Source: Pseudobutyrivibrio sp. MD2005
GTDB taxonomy: Bacteria > Bacillota > Clostridia > Lachnospirales > Lachnospiraceae
Assembly (NCBI RefSeq): GCF_000621865.1
Contig: NZ_KK211361.1
Location: forward strand, 41,032 to 80,625
Length of the DNA stretch: 39,594 bases
Direction: 5' to 3'
A program made the position numbers and the translations under genes. Each line of letters starts with the position of its first letter. The first letter of the stretch is position 1. The notes under the pieces are model-generated. The model was given only the letters and a program-made list of their open reading frames with translations. It had not been told where the DNA came from and made no database searches. Of the stretch, positions 1-10,351 are shown one piece after another.

Positions 1-153
1 TGCGATAAAAATATGAGAATTTCAACGAATTTATATCGCAAGAAGGCCCGGAACCCGCATGTCTTCGTTCGCTTGTGATAAATCCGAATTCAAATCGGCC
101 AAAATCTATCACAGCCCAGCAGGAATTAGCAGGCTTATAGACATCTTGTGATA
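1..153. repeat. Diverged 73-bp tandem units, each with a TGYGATA...TATCRCA palindrome
   Basis: TGCGATA at 1-7 pairs with TATCGCA at 34-40, and TGTGATA at 74-80 pairs with TATCACA at 107-113. Both palindromes have exactly 7 + 26 + 7 bases. A third TGTGATA starts at 147, so the motif recurs at 1, 74 and 147 with a 73-base period. The rest of the unit is only weakly conserved. The third unit lacks its right arm because the metA terminator begins there. The array may continue left of the window. No gene is seen here and the function is unknown. Confidence 0.4.
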
Positions 154-185
154 AAAAAAGTGCCGCAGCCTTTGCCACGACACTT
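153..185 (-). terminator. Rho-independent terminator of metA
   Basis: On the minus strand a 12-bp stem (AAGTGTCGTGGC with GCTGCGGCACTT, three G-U pairs) and a 4-base loop are followed by a run of seven T. It lies 16 bases past the metA stop codon. Confidence 0.85.
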
Positions 186-201
186 AGCATCACCTAAATC
201 T

Positions 202-1125
202 CTATTTCTCGCTAATCTTATTCCACTCATAAGGTGTGTTCTGATATACGTAATAATTCAACCAATTAGAATACATAATATTCCCATGACTTCTCCACTG
301 AAGCAATGGTCTCTGGCTTGGGTCGTCATCAGGGTAATAGTTCACTGGCAAGGCAATCTCAAGGCCTTTGCCCTTATCACGCTTGTACTCACTGTCAAGA
401 GTGTAGCGATCGTACTCTGGGTGGCCCATTACGAAGATGTTGCTGCCGTCCTTAGACATGCAAAGGAACACGCCAGCTTCCTCACCTTTTGCGCACACAA
501 CCAGATCTTCGCAGGCCTCAATATCCTCTGTGCGCACGCCAGTGTGACGGCTATGTGGTGCATAGAAAATATCATCAAACCCACGGACAAGTGGAATCTT
601 ACGATTTTGAACGCGATGAGAGAAAATTCCAAACTTCTTCTCGTCCAAATCATACTTCTCTATGCCATAACGATAGTAAAGCCCCGCCTGACATCCCCAG
701 CAAAGATGCAGTGTAGATGTTACATGAGTCTTGGTCCATTCAAACACTTTGCATAGCTCTGGCCAGTAATCCACATCCTCAAATTTCATCTGCTCCACAG
801 GGGCACCAGTGATGATAAGACCATCAAAATATCTGTCATACACATCCTCAATGCGCTCATAGAATGTGTCCAAATGAGTCTTACTAGTGTGCTTGCTCTC
901 ATGACTACCTACTGTGAGGAATGTCACATCCACCTGTAGAGGTGTATTGGAAAGCGAGCGCAACAACTGAAGCTCTGTTGCCTCCTTAAGTGGCATTAGA
1001 TTCAGTATTCCAATTGAGATAGGTCTGATGTCCTGATGGGTAGACCTGTTCTCATCCATTACGAAAATATTTTCATGTTCTAGTATAGCCTTTGCAGGCA
1101 AATCGTTTTGTGTTCTAATTGGCAT
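202..1125 (-). CDS. metA: Homoserine O-acetyltransferase (MetA family)
   Basis: MetA-family acyltransferase that activates homoserine for methionine synthesis in the cytoplasm. The 307 residues match the usual family length. The catalytic Cys142 lies in LCWGCQ, and His235 and Glu237 lie in VMGHPEYDR. Residue 111 is Glu in TGAPVEQ. In this family Glu111 goes with acetyl-CoA use, as in Bacillus cereus MetA, while Gly111 goes with succinyl-CoA use, as in E. coli; acetyl specificity is therefore inferred despite the usual 'succinyltransferase' name. A GGAGAAG ribosome site precedes the ATG. It follows ligA by 90 bases; that gap has no SAM riboswitch or T-box, only a weak hairpin around a T5 run. 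Confidence 0.93.
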   Translation of the reverse strand: MPIRTQNDLPAKAILEHENIFVMDENRSTHQDIRPISIGILNLMPLKEATELQLLRSLSNTPLQVDVTFLTVGSHESKHTSKTHLDTFYERIEDVYDRYFDGLIITGAPVEQMKFEDVDYWPELCKVFEWTKTHVTSTLHLCWGCQAGLYYRYGIEKYDLDEKKFGIFSHRVQNRKIPLVRGFDDIFYAPHSRHTGVRTEDIEACEDLVVCAKGEEAGVFLCMSKDGSNIFVMGHPEYDRYTLDSEYKRDKGKGLEIALPVNYYPDDDPSQRPLLQWRSHGNIMYSNWLNYYVYQNTPYEWNKISEK

Positions 1126-1215
1126 AGTCTCTTCTCCGTTAGGTAATGTTTGAAAATTTTAGTAATATATTACATCTATGGCTCCTTCATGTAAACAAAA
1201 ATGTTTCATGCGAGC

Positions 1216-3237
<2,022 letters not shown>

Positions 3238-3960
3238 TTAGTTTTTAGACCCCTCAAGCATTTTCAAAAGCTTGTTATATTCATCCTCTGTCACATCTCT
3301 GTAGGTGTCCTCTTTCAATTCTCCCAGCTCAATATTCATAATGCGAACACGCTTAAGAGTCTGAACCTTGTACCCTAGCATCTGACACATTCGCCTAATC
3401 TGACGATTCAATCCCTGTGTCAAAACGATGTTAAAGCTGTTGTTAGAAAGCTTTTTCACTTTGCATTTACGTGTGGTCACCTCAAGCTCATCTAAGTACA
3501 CACCTGCTGACATCTTCTTGATAAAATCGCCAGTGATTTCTTTATCAACAGATACGATGTATTCCTTTTCGTGAGCATTAACAGCTCTCATTATCCTGTT
3601 AACCAAATCACCCTGATTTGTGAGCAATATCAGCCCTGTGCTGTCCTTATCCAGCCTTCCAATAGGATAAATCCTCTCAGGATAATTAATATGGTCGATG
3701 ATGTTATTCTTTTCACGCTTTTCAGCTGTGCAGACGATTCCTGCCGGCTTATTGTATGCCACCAGAACAGCTTTTTTATCTGCATTGGAAACTATCTTTC
3801 CTTCGAATTCTACTGAGTCACTGGCAGATACCTTCTGCCCCATCACTGCAGGCTCTCCATTGACAAGCACCTGTCCAGCCTCTATTGCTCTATCGGCTGC
3901 TCGCCTACTGCACACACCAGCATCGCTTAAAAACTTATTAAGTCTGATACTCTCTTCCAA
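3238..3960 (-). CDS. rluF: 23S rRNA pseudouridine synthase, RluF type
   Basis: Predicted to convert a uridine of 23S rRNA to pseudouridine (position 2604 in E. coli RluF). An N-terminal S4 RNA-binding domain (RLNKFLSDAGVCSRRAADRA) is followed by the RsuA/RluF catalytic core with GRLDKDSTGLILLT, whose Asp is the nucleophile. The tail QGLNRQIRRMCQMLGYKV matches RluF more than RluB or RsuA. The open frame runs upstream to an ATG at 4011, but GGAGG lies 6-7 bases before an in-frame TTG at 3960, and translation from there begins EESIRLNKF at the S4 domain. The TTG start is therefore preferred, giving 240 residues. The upstream extension overlaps a hairpin and is not protein-like. Confidence 0.88.
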   Translation of the reverse strand: MEESIRLNKFLSDAGVCSRRAADRAIEAGQVLVNGEPAVMGQKVSASDSVEFEGKIVSNADKKAVLVAYNKPAGIVCTAEKREKNNIIDHINYPERIYPIGRLDKDSTGLILLTNQGDLVNRIMRAVNAHEKEYIVSVDKEITGDFIKKMSAGVYLDELEVTTRKCKVKKLSNNSFNIVLTQGLNRQIRRMCQMLGYKVQTLKRVRIMNIELGELKEDTYRDVTEDEYNKLLKMLEGSKN

Positions 3961-3985
3961 ATATTTCCTCCAAAAATATAGCACA

Positions 3986-4011
3986 ATGGAGACCAAATAC
4001 ATGGTCTCCAT
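3986..4011 (-). terminator. Hairpin after the SH3b gene, possible weak terminator
   Basis: ATGGAGACCA and TGGTCTCCAT form a perfect 10-bp stem with a 6-base loop, 21 bases past the stop of the SH3b gene. On the minus strand it is followed, after a short gap, by TATATTTTT rather than an immediate T run. It may be a weak terminator or a processing or stability hairpin before rluF. Confidence 0.5.
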
Positions 4012-4032
4012 ATCACTCTCGATTAATTTATA

Positions 4033-5301
4033 TTACTTTAAAAGGTCTGTTCTGATATAGCCTTCCTTCTTGCCATATTTAACCTTTGTCCAGCCTTCTG
4101 CATAGCTCATAACAACTGTAACCTTCTCACCTGCATAAGCTACAGCAACCTTTGATGCTGATGAATCCATCTGTGAACGAATATTAACTGTAGATGTAAG
4201 TGTTACCTCTGTTCCCTCTGCAAGGCTGCCACCTGTTGTTGACTCATCCTCTGATGTTTCCTCTGTTGTCTCAGTTGAATCATCTGAGCTTACTGTAACA
4301 GCATCCTTTGTGATGTATGCTTTCTTACCTTCGTAATCAAACTTGTAGAAGTCACCCTCTTCACCGTAGATAGTGATTGAAGTTCCCTTATCTATTGAAC
4401 CAAGCTTATCACTTTCTTTGTCTGCAGACTCTCTAACATTTGCTCTTGAGTTAACAGTACCTGAGTATGAATTTGCTTCCTCTTCTTCCTGAGCTTGCTT
4501 CTCAGCCTCTTCCTCAGCTGCAGCTGCTTCCTCTTCTTCCTTCTTAGCAGCTTCTGCTTCTGCTGCAGCTACCTGTTCCTCGTAATCCTTATGCCACTGC
4601 TGATGAGCTGCTGGCAATGTCTCTGAGAAGAATACGTTAAGGCTGTCATCACTTGCAAGTGCCTCATCATATGCCTTTGCAATATCAGCCTCCATATCAA
4701 GTAAATCCTGCTGACGGATATATACGCTGATTAAATCTGAAATCTCTGCATCCATCTCGTAGATGTTGTTGTTCTGGTTGAATGAACCATATGTGTTGTT
4801 GATGTAAAGCTTTCCATCTTCATTTGTCTCAACATAGAAGAAATCAAGGCCAGGAGCCTGTGTCTCGATATCAGTGTATTTAACATTTACTTCTGTAGAT
4901 ACTAAATATGATTTATCATTTAAGCCCTGCTTTGTGAAAATCTTGATATCGTTGAAGCTATCGATGTACTGGCTATAGAACTGTATGTAGCTAACTTCCT
5001 GATCACTAACAGGTGTTGCGATAGTAGAAAGTGTATCTGTATCACCAGCAGCATATGCTGTGTAGTAATCATTTATAAGCTTTACGAGCTCATCGCTGTT
5101 TTTAGTCTTGAATTTTTTAGTGACGCTACTTGGTGTTGATGATTTGCTTGAGCCGCTCTTTGGACTAGTTCCAAGGAACAATAAAAGCGCCATCACTATG
5201 AAAATACATCCTGCAAGGAAATATCTCCTATTTTTAATTACGAAATCTACACATATATCGAAAATACCCTTAATTTTTGTTTTAATATCTTGAATATCCA
5301 T
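4033..5301 (-). CDS. Membrane-anchored protein with two SH3b domains
   Basis: Unnamed 422-residue protein, probably attached to the membrane with its bulk outside the cell. A short cytoplasmic N-terminus is followed by one membrane segment at about 27-45, a Ser-rich linker, and a soluble domain at about 66-235 that may be NTF2-like. A Glu/Ala-rich, probably helical stretch lies at about 238-276. Two bacterial SH3 domains follow (about 281-336, with SRANVRESADKESDKLG, and about 367-420, with STVNIRSQMDSSASKV), separated by an acidic Ser/Thr linker. SH3b domains commonly bind cell-wall peptides, so a wall-associated or sensing role is plausible. No enzymatic domain is seen. GGAGG precedes the ATG. 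It is probably read through from the tRNA-Arg promoter. Confidence 0.85.
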   Translation of the reverse strand: MDIQDIKTKIKGIFDICVDFVIKNRRYFLAGCIFIVMALLLFLGTSPKSGSSKSSTPSSVTKKFKTKNSDELVKLINDYYTAYAAGDTDTLSTIATPVSDQEVSYIQFYSQYIDSFNDIKIFTKQGLNDKSYLVSTEVNVKYTDIETQAPGLDFFYVETNEDGKLYINNTYGSFNQNNNIYEMDAEISDLISVYIRQQDLLDMEADIAKAYDEALASDDSLNVFFSETLPAAHQQWHKDYEEQVAAAEAEAAKKEEEEAAAAEEEAEKQAQEEEEANSYSGTVNSRANVRESADKESDKLGSIDKGTSITIYGEEGDFYKFDYEGKKAYITKDAVTVSSDDSTETTEETSEDESTTGGSLAEGTEVTLTSTVNIRSQMDSSASKVAVAYAGEKVTVVMSYAEGWTKVKYGKKEGYIRTDLLK

Positions 5302-5337
5302 AAGTCCTCCAATTTTAAAATACGTATGTTAGATAAC

Positions 5338-5411
5338 TGTAGACGGCCGGATTCGAACCGGCGGTCTTCGGAGTCGGAGTCCGATGCGTTATCCAGCTAC
5401 GCTACGCCTAC
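5338..5411 (-). tRNA. tRNA-Arg (anticodon CCG)
   Basis: On the minus strand GTAGGCG pairs with CGTCTAC as acceptor stem. The D stem is GCGT/ACGC, the anticodon stem TCGGA/TCCGA encloses the loop CTCCGAC, and the T arm is GCCGG-TTCGAAT-CCGGC. The anticodon CCG reads CGG codons. The discriminator base is A and CCA is not encoded. It lies 36 bases upstream of the SH3b gene and appears to share its transcript. Confidence 0.95.
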
Positions 5412-5429
5412 GTATTTACTTGCCGATTT

Positions 5430-5458
5430 ATTTTAACAAAGGCTGGCTAAAATGTAAA
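5430..5458 (-). promoter_or_regulatory. Sigma-A promoter of tRNA-Arg and the SH3b gene
   Basis: On the minus strand TTTACA, a 17-base spacer and TAAAAT end about 18 bases before the 5' end of the mature tRNA-Arg. No other promoter is seen between the tRNA and the SH3b start. Confidence 0.7.
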
Positions 5459-5464
5459 CTTTAA

Positions 5465-5493
5465 TTGACTAAAGCGTTAAAATAAACTACAAT
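5465..5493 (+). promoter_or_regulatory. Sigma-A promoter of aroE-aroF
   Basis: TTGACT, a 17-base spacer and TACAAT lie about 33 bases upstream of the aroE start. It is divergent from the tRNA-Arg promoter and only a few bases from it. Confidence 0.8.
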
Positions 5494-5526
5494 AGTTTAA
5501 ATTTTTAAGAGAGGAATGATGTAATT

Positions 5527-6384
5527 ATGAGTCCAATTGGTTCTACTAATCTTTATTGTCTACTTGGCTCTCCTGCCAAGCACAGCATATCCCCAGCAAT
5601 GCATAATACTGCCTTTAATGAGCTTAAGCTTGATAATTGCTATATGGCCTTTGATGTACCAAAAAATGGTCTTGAAGATGCAGTTAACGGTTTGAAAGCT
5701 ATAGGCTGCTGCGGTTTTAATGTTACTATGCCTTATAAGACTAGCATCATTCCTTTTTTGGATGAGCTTGACGAGGGTGCCCAGTTAGCCAATTCCGTAA
5801 ATACGGTAGTTGCTGAAAATGGCAAATTTAAAGGCTACACAACTGATGGCATAGGTTTTTTACAGGCCATGTCTGATTCCGGCATCCATTATAAAGATAC
5901 TACTATCACTTTATTAGGATGTGGGGGCGCTGCTACTTCTATTATTGTTCAGGCTGCATACGATGGCGTTGCCAAGATCAACATTTTCAAGCGCAAGAAC
6001 GCCTCATTTAAGGACACTGTAGACTTCGCCGATAAAATCACCCATTCCACTGATTGCGACGTTTTTGTCTACGATATGGCCGATACAAACGCACTTGCAT
6101 TTTCTATTAAAGAAAGCGATATCCTCATCAACACCACTAATGTAGGTATGGGTGATGACGATACATCTCTTGTTCCAAAGGAAATGCTACGTCCTTCCCT
6201 TACCGTATGCGACGTAATCTATCATCCACCTGAGACAAGGCTTCTTAAGGATGCCAAATCAATAGGATGCAAAACAATGAACGGCAAATACATGTTGCTA
6301 TACCAGGGGGTTGCCGCTTTCAAGCTTTGGACAGGTAAGAATATGCCTGTACCACTTATAAAAGCTAAATGCTTCGATGTATAA
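5527..6384 (+). CDS. aroE: Shikimate dehydrogenase AroE
   Basis: Reduces 3-dehydroshikimate to shikimate with NADPH, the fourth step toward chorismate. At 285 residues it has the usual length. The shikimate-binding Ser pair lies in KHSISPAMHN, catalytic Lys71 in VTMPYKTS, and Asp107 in YTTDGIG. The nucleotide fold has GCGGAATS at about 131-138, and YQGVAAFKLWTG is the typical C-terminal helix. GAGG lies 12 bases before this ATG, a long spacing. Between them is a two-codon reading frame, ATG-ATG-TAA, at 5516-5524 in another frame; it could affect initiation but may be chance. The DAHP synthase gene follows 36 bases later. Confidence 0.95.
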   Translation: MSPIGSTNLYCLLGSPAKHSISPAMHNTAFNELKLDNCYMAFDVPKNGLEDAVNGLKAIGCCGFNVTMPYKTSIIPFLDELDEGAQLANSVNTVVAENGKFKGYTTDGIGFLQAMSDSGIHYKDTTITLLGCGGAATSIIVQAAYDGVAKINIFKRKNASFKDTVDFADKITHSTDCDVFVYDMADTNALAFSIKESDILINTTNVGMGDDDTSLVPKEMLRPSLTVCDVIYHPPETRLLKDAKSIGCKTMNGKYMLLYQGVAAFKLWTGKNMPVPLIKAKCFDV

Positions 6385-6420
6385 ACTAGAAATATCTTTA
6401 CTAATAGAAAGGACATAAAA

Positions 6421-7452
6421 ATGAGTTTCCAGTACCTAAAAAAAATGCCAACACCTGAGGAAATCAAGGAGCAGCTTCCTGTACCTCAAAACATTCAACA
6501 AATCAAAGCAGCTCGTGACAAAGAGGTTGCTGATATTATTACAGGCAAGGACGATCGCTTTTTATGTATCATCGGTCCATGTTCTGCCGACAACGAAGAT
6601 GCCGTTTGCGAGTACATTGAAAAATTAGCTCGCGTAGCTGACGACATCAAAGATAAAGTCCTTGTAGTGCCTCGTATCTACACCAACAAGCCTCGTACTA
6701 CTGGCAGCGGCTATAAAGGCATCGCTTCTCAGCCAGATCCAAATGAGGCTCCTGATATGGTTGCAGGCCTTATCGCCATGAGAAAGATGCACATTCGCGC
6801 AATGACAGAGTCTGGTCTCACTGCTGCCGATGAAATGCTCTACCCTGAGAACTGGGGCTATGTAGATGATTTGCTTTCCTATGTAGCAATCGGTGCCCGT
6901 TCAGTTGAGGATCAGCATCACCGCCTTACAGTTTCAGGCTTTGATGTTGCTTCTGGTATGAAGAACCCAACCTCAGGCGATTTCTCTGTTATGCTTAATT
7001 CCGTATATGCGGCACAGCACCCACATCATTTTACATTCTCAGGCTACGAGGTAAAGACTACAGGCAATCCTCTTGCCCACACAATTTTGCGTGGCGCTGT
7101 ATCTAAGCACGGCAACAGCACTCAGAATTACCATTATGAGGATCTTATCCGTCTTCATAATATGTACGAAGAAATGGATTTAGTTAATCCTGCCTGCATC
7201 ATCGATGCAAATCATTCAAACTCTAACAAACAGTTTAAGGAACAGATTCGTATCGTCAAGGAAGTCATGCACAACCGCAATCACTCTGATGAAATCAAGA
7301 GCCTTGTTAAGGGCGTTATGGTTGAAAGCTACCTTGTTGAAGGCTGCCAGCCAATATCTGATCATCAGACCTACGGTCAATCAATCACCGATCCTTGCCT
7401 CGGTTGGGAAGATACACGTCATCTTCTCTACACCATCGCAGAAAGAATCTAA
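6421..7452 (+). CDS. aroF: 3-deoxy-7-phosphoheptulonate synthase (DAHP synthase, type I alpha)
   Basis: Condenses phosphoenolpyruvate with erythrose 4-phosphate, the first step of aromatic amino acid synthesis. The 343 residues match the AroF/AroG/AroH class, with IIGPCSADNEDAV near 57-69 and VPRIYTNKPRTTGSGYKG for substrate and phosphate binding. The C-terminal metal site DANHSNSNK is present. AroFGH enzymes are often feedback-inhibited by an aromatic amino acid; which one cannot be read here. AAAGGA precedes the ATG. It is the second gene of the aroE operon and is followed by a strong terminator. Confidence 0.95.
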   Translation: MSFQYLKKMPTPEEIKEQLPVPQNIQQIKAARDKEVADIITGKDDRFLCIIGPCSADNEDAVCEYIEKLARVADDIKDKVLVVPRIYTNKPRTTGSGYKGIASQPDPNEAPDMVAGLIAMRKMHIRAMTESGLTAADEMLYPENWGYVDDLLSYVAIGARSVEDQHHRLTVSGFDVASGMKNPTSGDFSVMLNSVYAAQHPHHFTFSGYEVKTTGNPLAHTILRGAVSKHGNSTQNYHYEDLIRLHNMYEEMDLVNPACIIDANHSNSNKQFKEQIRIVKEVMHNRNHSDEIKSLVKGVMVESYLVEGCQPISDHQTYGQSITDPCLGWEDTRHLLYTIAERI

Positions 7453-7462
7453 GCAAAATATT

Positions 7463-7503
7463 AGTCTCAGGCTTCGCTTTAAGCAAACGCCTGAGACTTT
7501 TTT
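7463..7503 (+). terminator. Terminator of aroE-aroF
   Basis: AGTCTCAGGC pairs with GCCTGAGACT (10 bp) and is followed by six T. The loop contains a small GCTT/AAGC hairpin. It lies between convergent genes and may also stop transcription from the DUF2339 gene, although its minus-strand T run is weak. Confidence 0.88.
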
Positions 7504-7509
7504 ATCTTA

Positions 7510-9669
7510 TTAACCGTTTAAGACATCCTTCCTATCCAGTTTGTTGTATATATAGCTAATTGCAAAACAAAGAATACCACAAACTAAGAATCCGCACGCT
7601 CTGTAAAGCAGCTCATCATAACTAATATCCACAAGCACTAGCTTAATAACGCTGATAATTGACAACACAAGTCCATATAGTCTCATAGACTTATAGTTTT
7701 TCAAAAAGCCTAATACGATAGATACAATTGCTATACATAAGAATGCTCCACTGAACATGATTCCATAGGCTGAATGTGCCCCTAAAATCGCTGCTAAAAG
7801 GAATGTATACTTGGCAGCCACATAAGCTCCTGCCCAACTGTATTTTTCCAAGAATTCCTTTACATTCAAGCTGCAAAGAAGCACTAACAACGCACAGTAT
7901 AGTATCTCTGTAAAATCATTTACATTTAAGATAACTGATACATAAAGCAATACACAAACAATACCGTTAACACCTAAAAACATAGGATTCATCGACTTAT
8001 CGTCTGCTGTTTTGATTTCTCCAAATTTCTTAATATAAGCAACTACCTGAAGCACTGACAGAACCACGCAAATAAATTCTATTTTGTAATTAAAATCAAA
8101 GTCAAAAACAAAATCAGAATCCATAATAAGATTAGCTATCATCGACATCCCTATTACGTAAAGAATGTTGTCATAACCAGTATTCCTATCTTCTGCCTTT
8201 TGAATAATGCGCTCTGCAACAATTATCAAAAACATCAGTAATGTAAATACATATTCAATCTGATCGTACTCACAATCAGCTATGACACAAATAAGTATCG
8301 CAGCTAATCCTAAAAATCTCGCAACGATGTTTTTATTAATTCTAGAGTATAAATAAGCAAGTGCCTGAATTACTATAGCAAACACTCCACCGATAAAAAC
8401 TATTCCCATTTGCTCAGATGTCATTAGATTGACGTTTGCCACAACTATTAAAAGCGCAAAAAATCCTTGGGCAACATAGTTAAAGGCATGACTTTCTGAT
8501 TTTTTAGCATACTTATCCACTACGTAGTATTGGGTTATACCTGCAACTATAAAAATCATATTTGCAATATCTTGGAAATAGATATCACCTATGTAAGCAT
8601 CTAATGAATAGAGAATGACAATCCCAAATGGGAATATGGTGACAACAGACTGAATCAAATAAGCCAAATTCTTTGTCTCATTATCCACAAATAAAATCTG
8701 TACCAATGATGTATACATTACAATAGCGAATATAATAATTACCATTATCACATCAAATGCTTCAGCTACATTATGAACAAAATCATCATTGTTATAATAC
8801 GATGCAGTAACTAGCGTAAATGATAGTGTTATGCCAAGCCATGATGCAAATGAGCCCCAATAATTCTTTTTAATAAAATCAGTAATCAGATATGATGACT
8901 CTGCCAAAATGAGCATAGCTACTACAATTACAAATGAATCTGCTCCATCTAATTGATCTGCACTGAAGATTGATGAAATCACAACTCCGCACTGGCCAAT
9001 TATCGTAAATACGATACTTTTCTTATTACCTAAGAAACAAAGACATGCCGCCCATATAACAAAGCATATATACATGCTAATCAAATTCAAAACTTCGAAA
9101 TGACCATAGGCGATAAACAGTGATACAAATACTGCTCCAGTTCCACAACCAGTAAGTGATGTGTTCCATGGATTTACACCCTTTTTCATGGCATGTAGCT
9201 CACCTGCTGCGATTAAGGCAAAGCTGAATACAAACATTGCAATCATTTTGATTGTGTCCCCAAGGTTTGGCACAATCAGAAATGCAAACATTACCATTGC
9301 TATGAAAATTAAAAAAGAAGCTCCAATAGCCATTCCGTTTTTACCAATAAATGACTCTATGCTAACTTTTTCCTCTTTCTTAGGCGATGCAGGAATATCA
9401 TAATAATTTGGATATACCCTTTTTGAAATCTCTGGATGCTCCACTTTAGCAGGCTCTGCTTCAGTGCTCACCTGCACAGGCTCCTCTTGGATATTCTGCT
9501 CTTGGATAGGTTGCTCTGTTACTACAGGCTCTGGGGCTGGCTGCTCTACTACTACAGGTTCAACCGCTTCTTCGACTTTAGATGATTTTAGCTTTTTAAT
9601 CTCAGCCAAATCAGATTCAAGCTCTGCAATTTTCTTTTCTAGTTCAAGAATCTTCTCGTCTTCTTCCAT
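7510..9669 (-). CDS. DUF2339-family polytopic membrane protein
   Basis: Large 719-residue integral membrane protein of unknown function. It begins with a coiled coil (residues about 1-30, rich in Glu, Lys and Leu), then a Pro/Glu/Val/Gln-rich linker to about 90. From about residue 105 to the end it is a long run of hydrophobic membrane segments. IGKNGMAIGASFLIFIAMV, followed by GELHAMKKGVNPW and LTGCGTGAVFVSLFIAYGHF, matches the start of the DUF2339 membrane domain. No catalytic motif is seen. AGGAGG precedes the ATG, and the gene starts 15 bases after the Nudix stop, so the two form an operon. Confidence 0.8.
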   Translation of the reverse strand: MEEDEKILELEKKIAELESDLAEIKKLKSSKVEEAVEPVVVEQPAPEPVVTEQPIQEQNIQEEPVQVSTEAEPAKVEHPEISKRVYPNYYDIPASPKKEEKVSIESFIGKNGMAIGASFLIFIAMVMFAFLIVPNLGDTIKMIAMFVFSFALIAAGELHAMKKGVNPWNTSLTGCGTGAVFVSLFIAYGHFEVLNLISMYICFVIWAACLCFLGNKKSIVFTIIGQCGVVISSIFSADQLDGADSFVIVVAMLILAESSYLITDFIKKNYWGSFASWLGITLSFTLVTASYYNNDDFVHNVAEAFDVIMVIIIFAIVMYTSLVQILFVDNETKNLAYLIQSVVTIFPFGIVILYSLDAYIGDIYFQDIANMIFIVAGITQYYVVDKYAKKSESHAFNYVAQGFFALLIVVANVNLMTSEQMGIVFIGGVFAIVIQALAYLYSRINKNIVARFLGLAAILICVIADCEYDQIEYVFTLLMFLIIVAERIIQKAEDRNTGYDNILYVIGMSMIANLIMDSDFVFDFDFNYKIEFICVVLSVLQVVAYIKKFGEIKTADDKSMNPMFLGVNGIVCVLLYVSVILNVNDFTEILYCALLVLLCSLNVKEFLEKYSWAGAYVAAKYTFLLAAILGAHSAYGIMFSGAFLCIAIVSIVLGFLKNYKSMRLYGLVLSIISVIKLVLVDISYDELLYRACGFLVCGILCFAISYIYNKLDRKDVLNG

Positions 9670-9684
9670 GCTATCCTCCTGCTT

Positions 9685-10221
9685 TTATCTTCTAGCTGCA
9701 TATGCCATAATAGCTGCCACAGTCTTTGCATCCTGCAGCTTTCCTTCATAGCACATGTCCATAAGCTCCTTCAAATCATATGCTTCTATATCAATATCTT
9801 CTGCCTCATCCAAATGCTGTTCACCGATCTTTTCCAAATCAGTAGCAAGATACACATCTATAAACTCATCACAAAATGCCACTGTAGATTTAAGCGCCAG
9901 CATCTTTTCAAGTTTGCCCGCTCTATAACCTGTCTCTTCTTCAAGCTCCCTTGCTGCACAGATGCTTGTATCTTCATCCAAAGAATCACGCTTACCAGCA
10001 GGAACCTCCAATGTGAATCTGTCTAAAGCATTTCGATACTGTCTAACCATCAAAAGCTTACCATCTGGTCGAACTGCCAATACACAAGCAGCCCCCATTC
10101 TATGGCTAACAAAATCCCACTTTTCTTCCTTGCCATTTGGTAGCCTAACTGTGTCCTCATAAATATCAAGGATAGCTCCCTTGTGCACTAATTCTCTTTT
10201 TACTCTTTCAATCTTTTCCAT
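9685..10221 (-). CDS. nudF: Nudix hydrolase, ADP-ribose pyrophosphatase type
   Basis: Probably hydrolyses ADP-ribose or a related nucleoside diphosphate sugar to AMP and a sugar phosphate. The 178-residue length, the VRQYRNALDRFTLEVPAGKRD region and the Nudix box with RELEEETGY (about residues 76-99) match the ADP-ribose pyrophosphatase clade. The box has one extra residue between its first Gly and the first conserved Glu compared with the canonical spacing; the REXXEE metal ligands are intact. GAGGGAG precedes the ATG, and a consensus promoter lies 34 bases upstream. Confidence 0.9.
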   Translation of the reverse strand: MEKIERVKRELVHKGAILDIYEDTVRLPNGKEEKWDFVSHRMGAACVLAVRPDGKLLMVRQYRNALDRFTLEVPAGKRDSLDEDTSICAARELEEETGYRAGKLEKMLALKSTVAFCDEFIDVYLATDLEKIGEQHLDEAEDIDIEAYDLKELMDMCYEGKLQDAKTVAAIMAYAARR

Positions 10222-10254
10222 TTGTTTCTCCCTCTATCACAACTTCTAGGTAGT

Positions 10255-10283
10255 ATTTTAATACTTTCAATACGGTAAATCAA
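10255..10283 (-). promoter_or_regulatory. Sigma-A promoter of the Nudix-DUF2339 operon
   Basis: On the minus strand TTGATT, a 17-base spacer and TAAAAT lie upstream of the Nudix start, downstream of the rny terminator. Confidence 0.72.
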
Positions 10284-10315
10284 CCTTTTTGAGATATAGT
10301 GGTAAAAATTTGTTC

Positions 10316-10343
10316 AAAAAAAGCGGGTGGATAACCACCCGCT
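10316..10343 (-). terminator. Terminator of rny
   Basis: On the minus strand AGCGGGTGG pairs with CCACCCGCT around a 4-base loop and is followed by a T run. It lies just past the rny stop. Confidence 0.9.
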
Positions 10344-10351
10344 AAGATAAT

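Noticed and set aside
1-153. CRISPR array
   Set aside because: The repeats share only 7-base arms; the interior is not conserved, so this is not a CRISPR repeat-spacer pattern.
148-756. Long plus-strand frame across metA
   Set aside because: It lies antisense to metA, has no ribosome site and has no recognisable protein features.
1126-1215. SAM riboswitch or T-box upstream of metA
   Set aside because: The 90-base gap is too short and contains none of the conserved SAM or T-box sequences.
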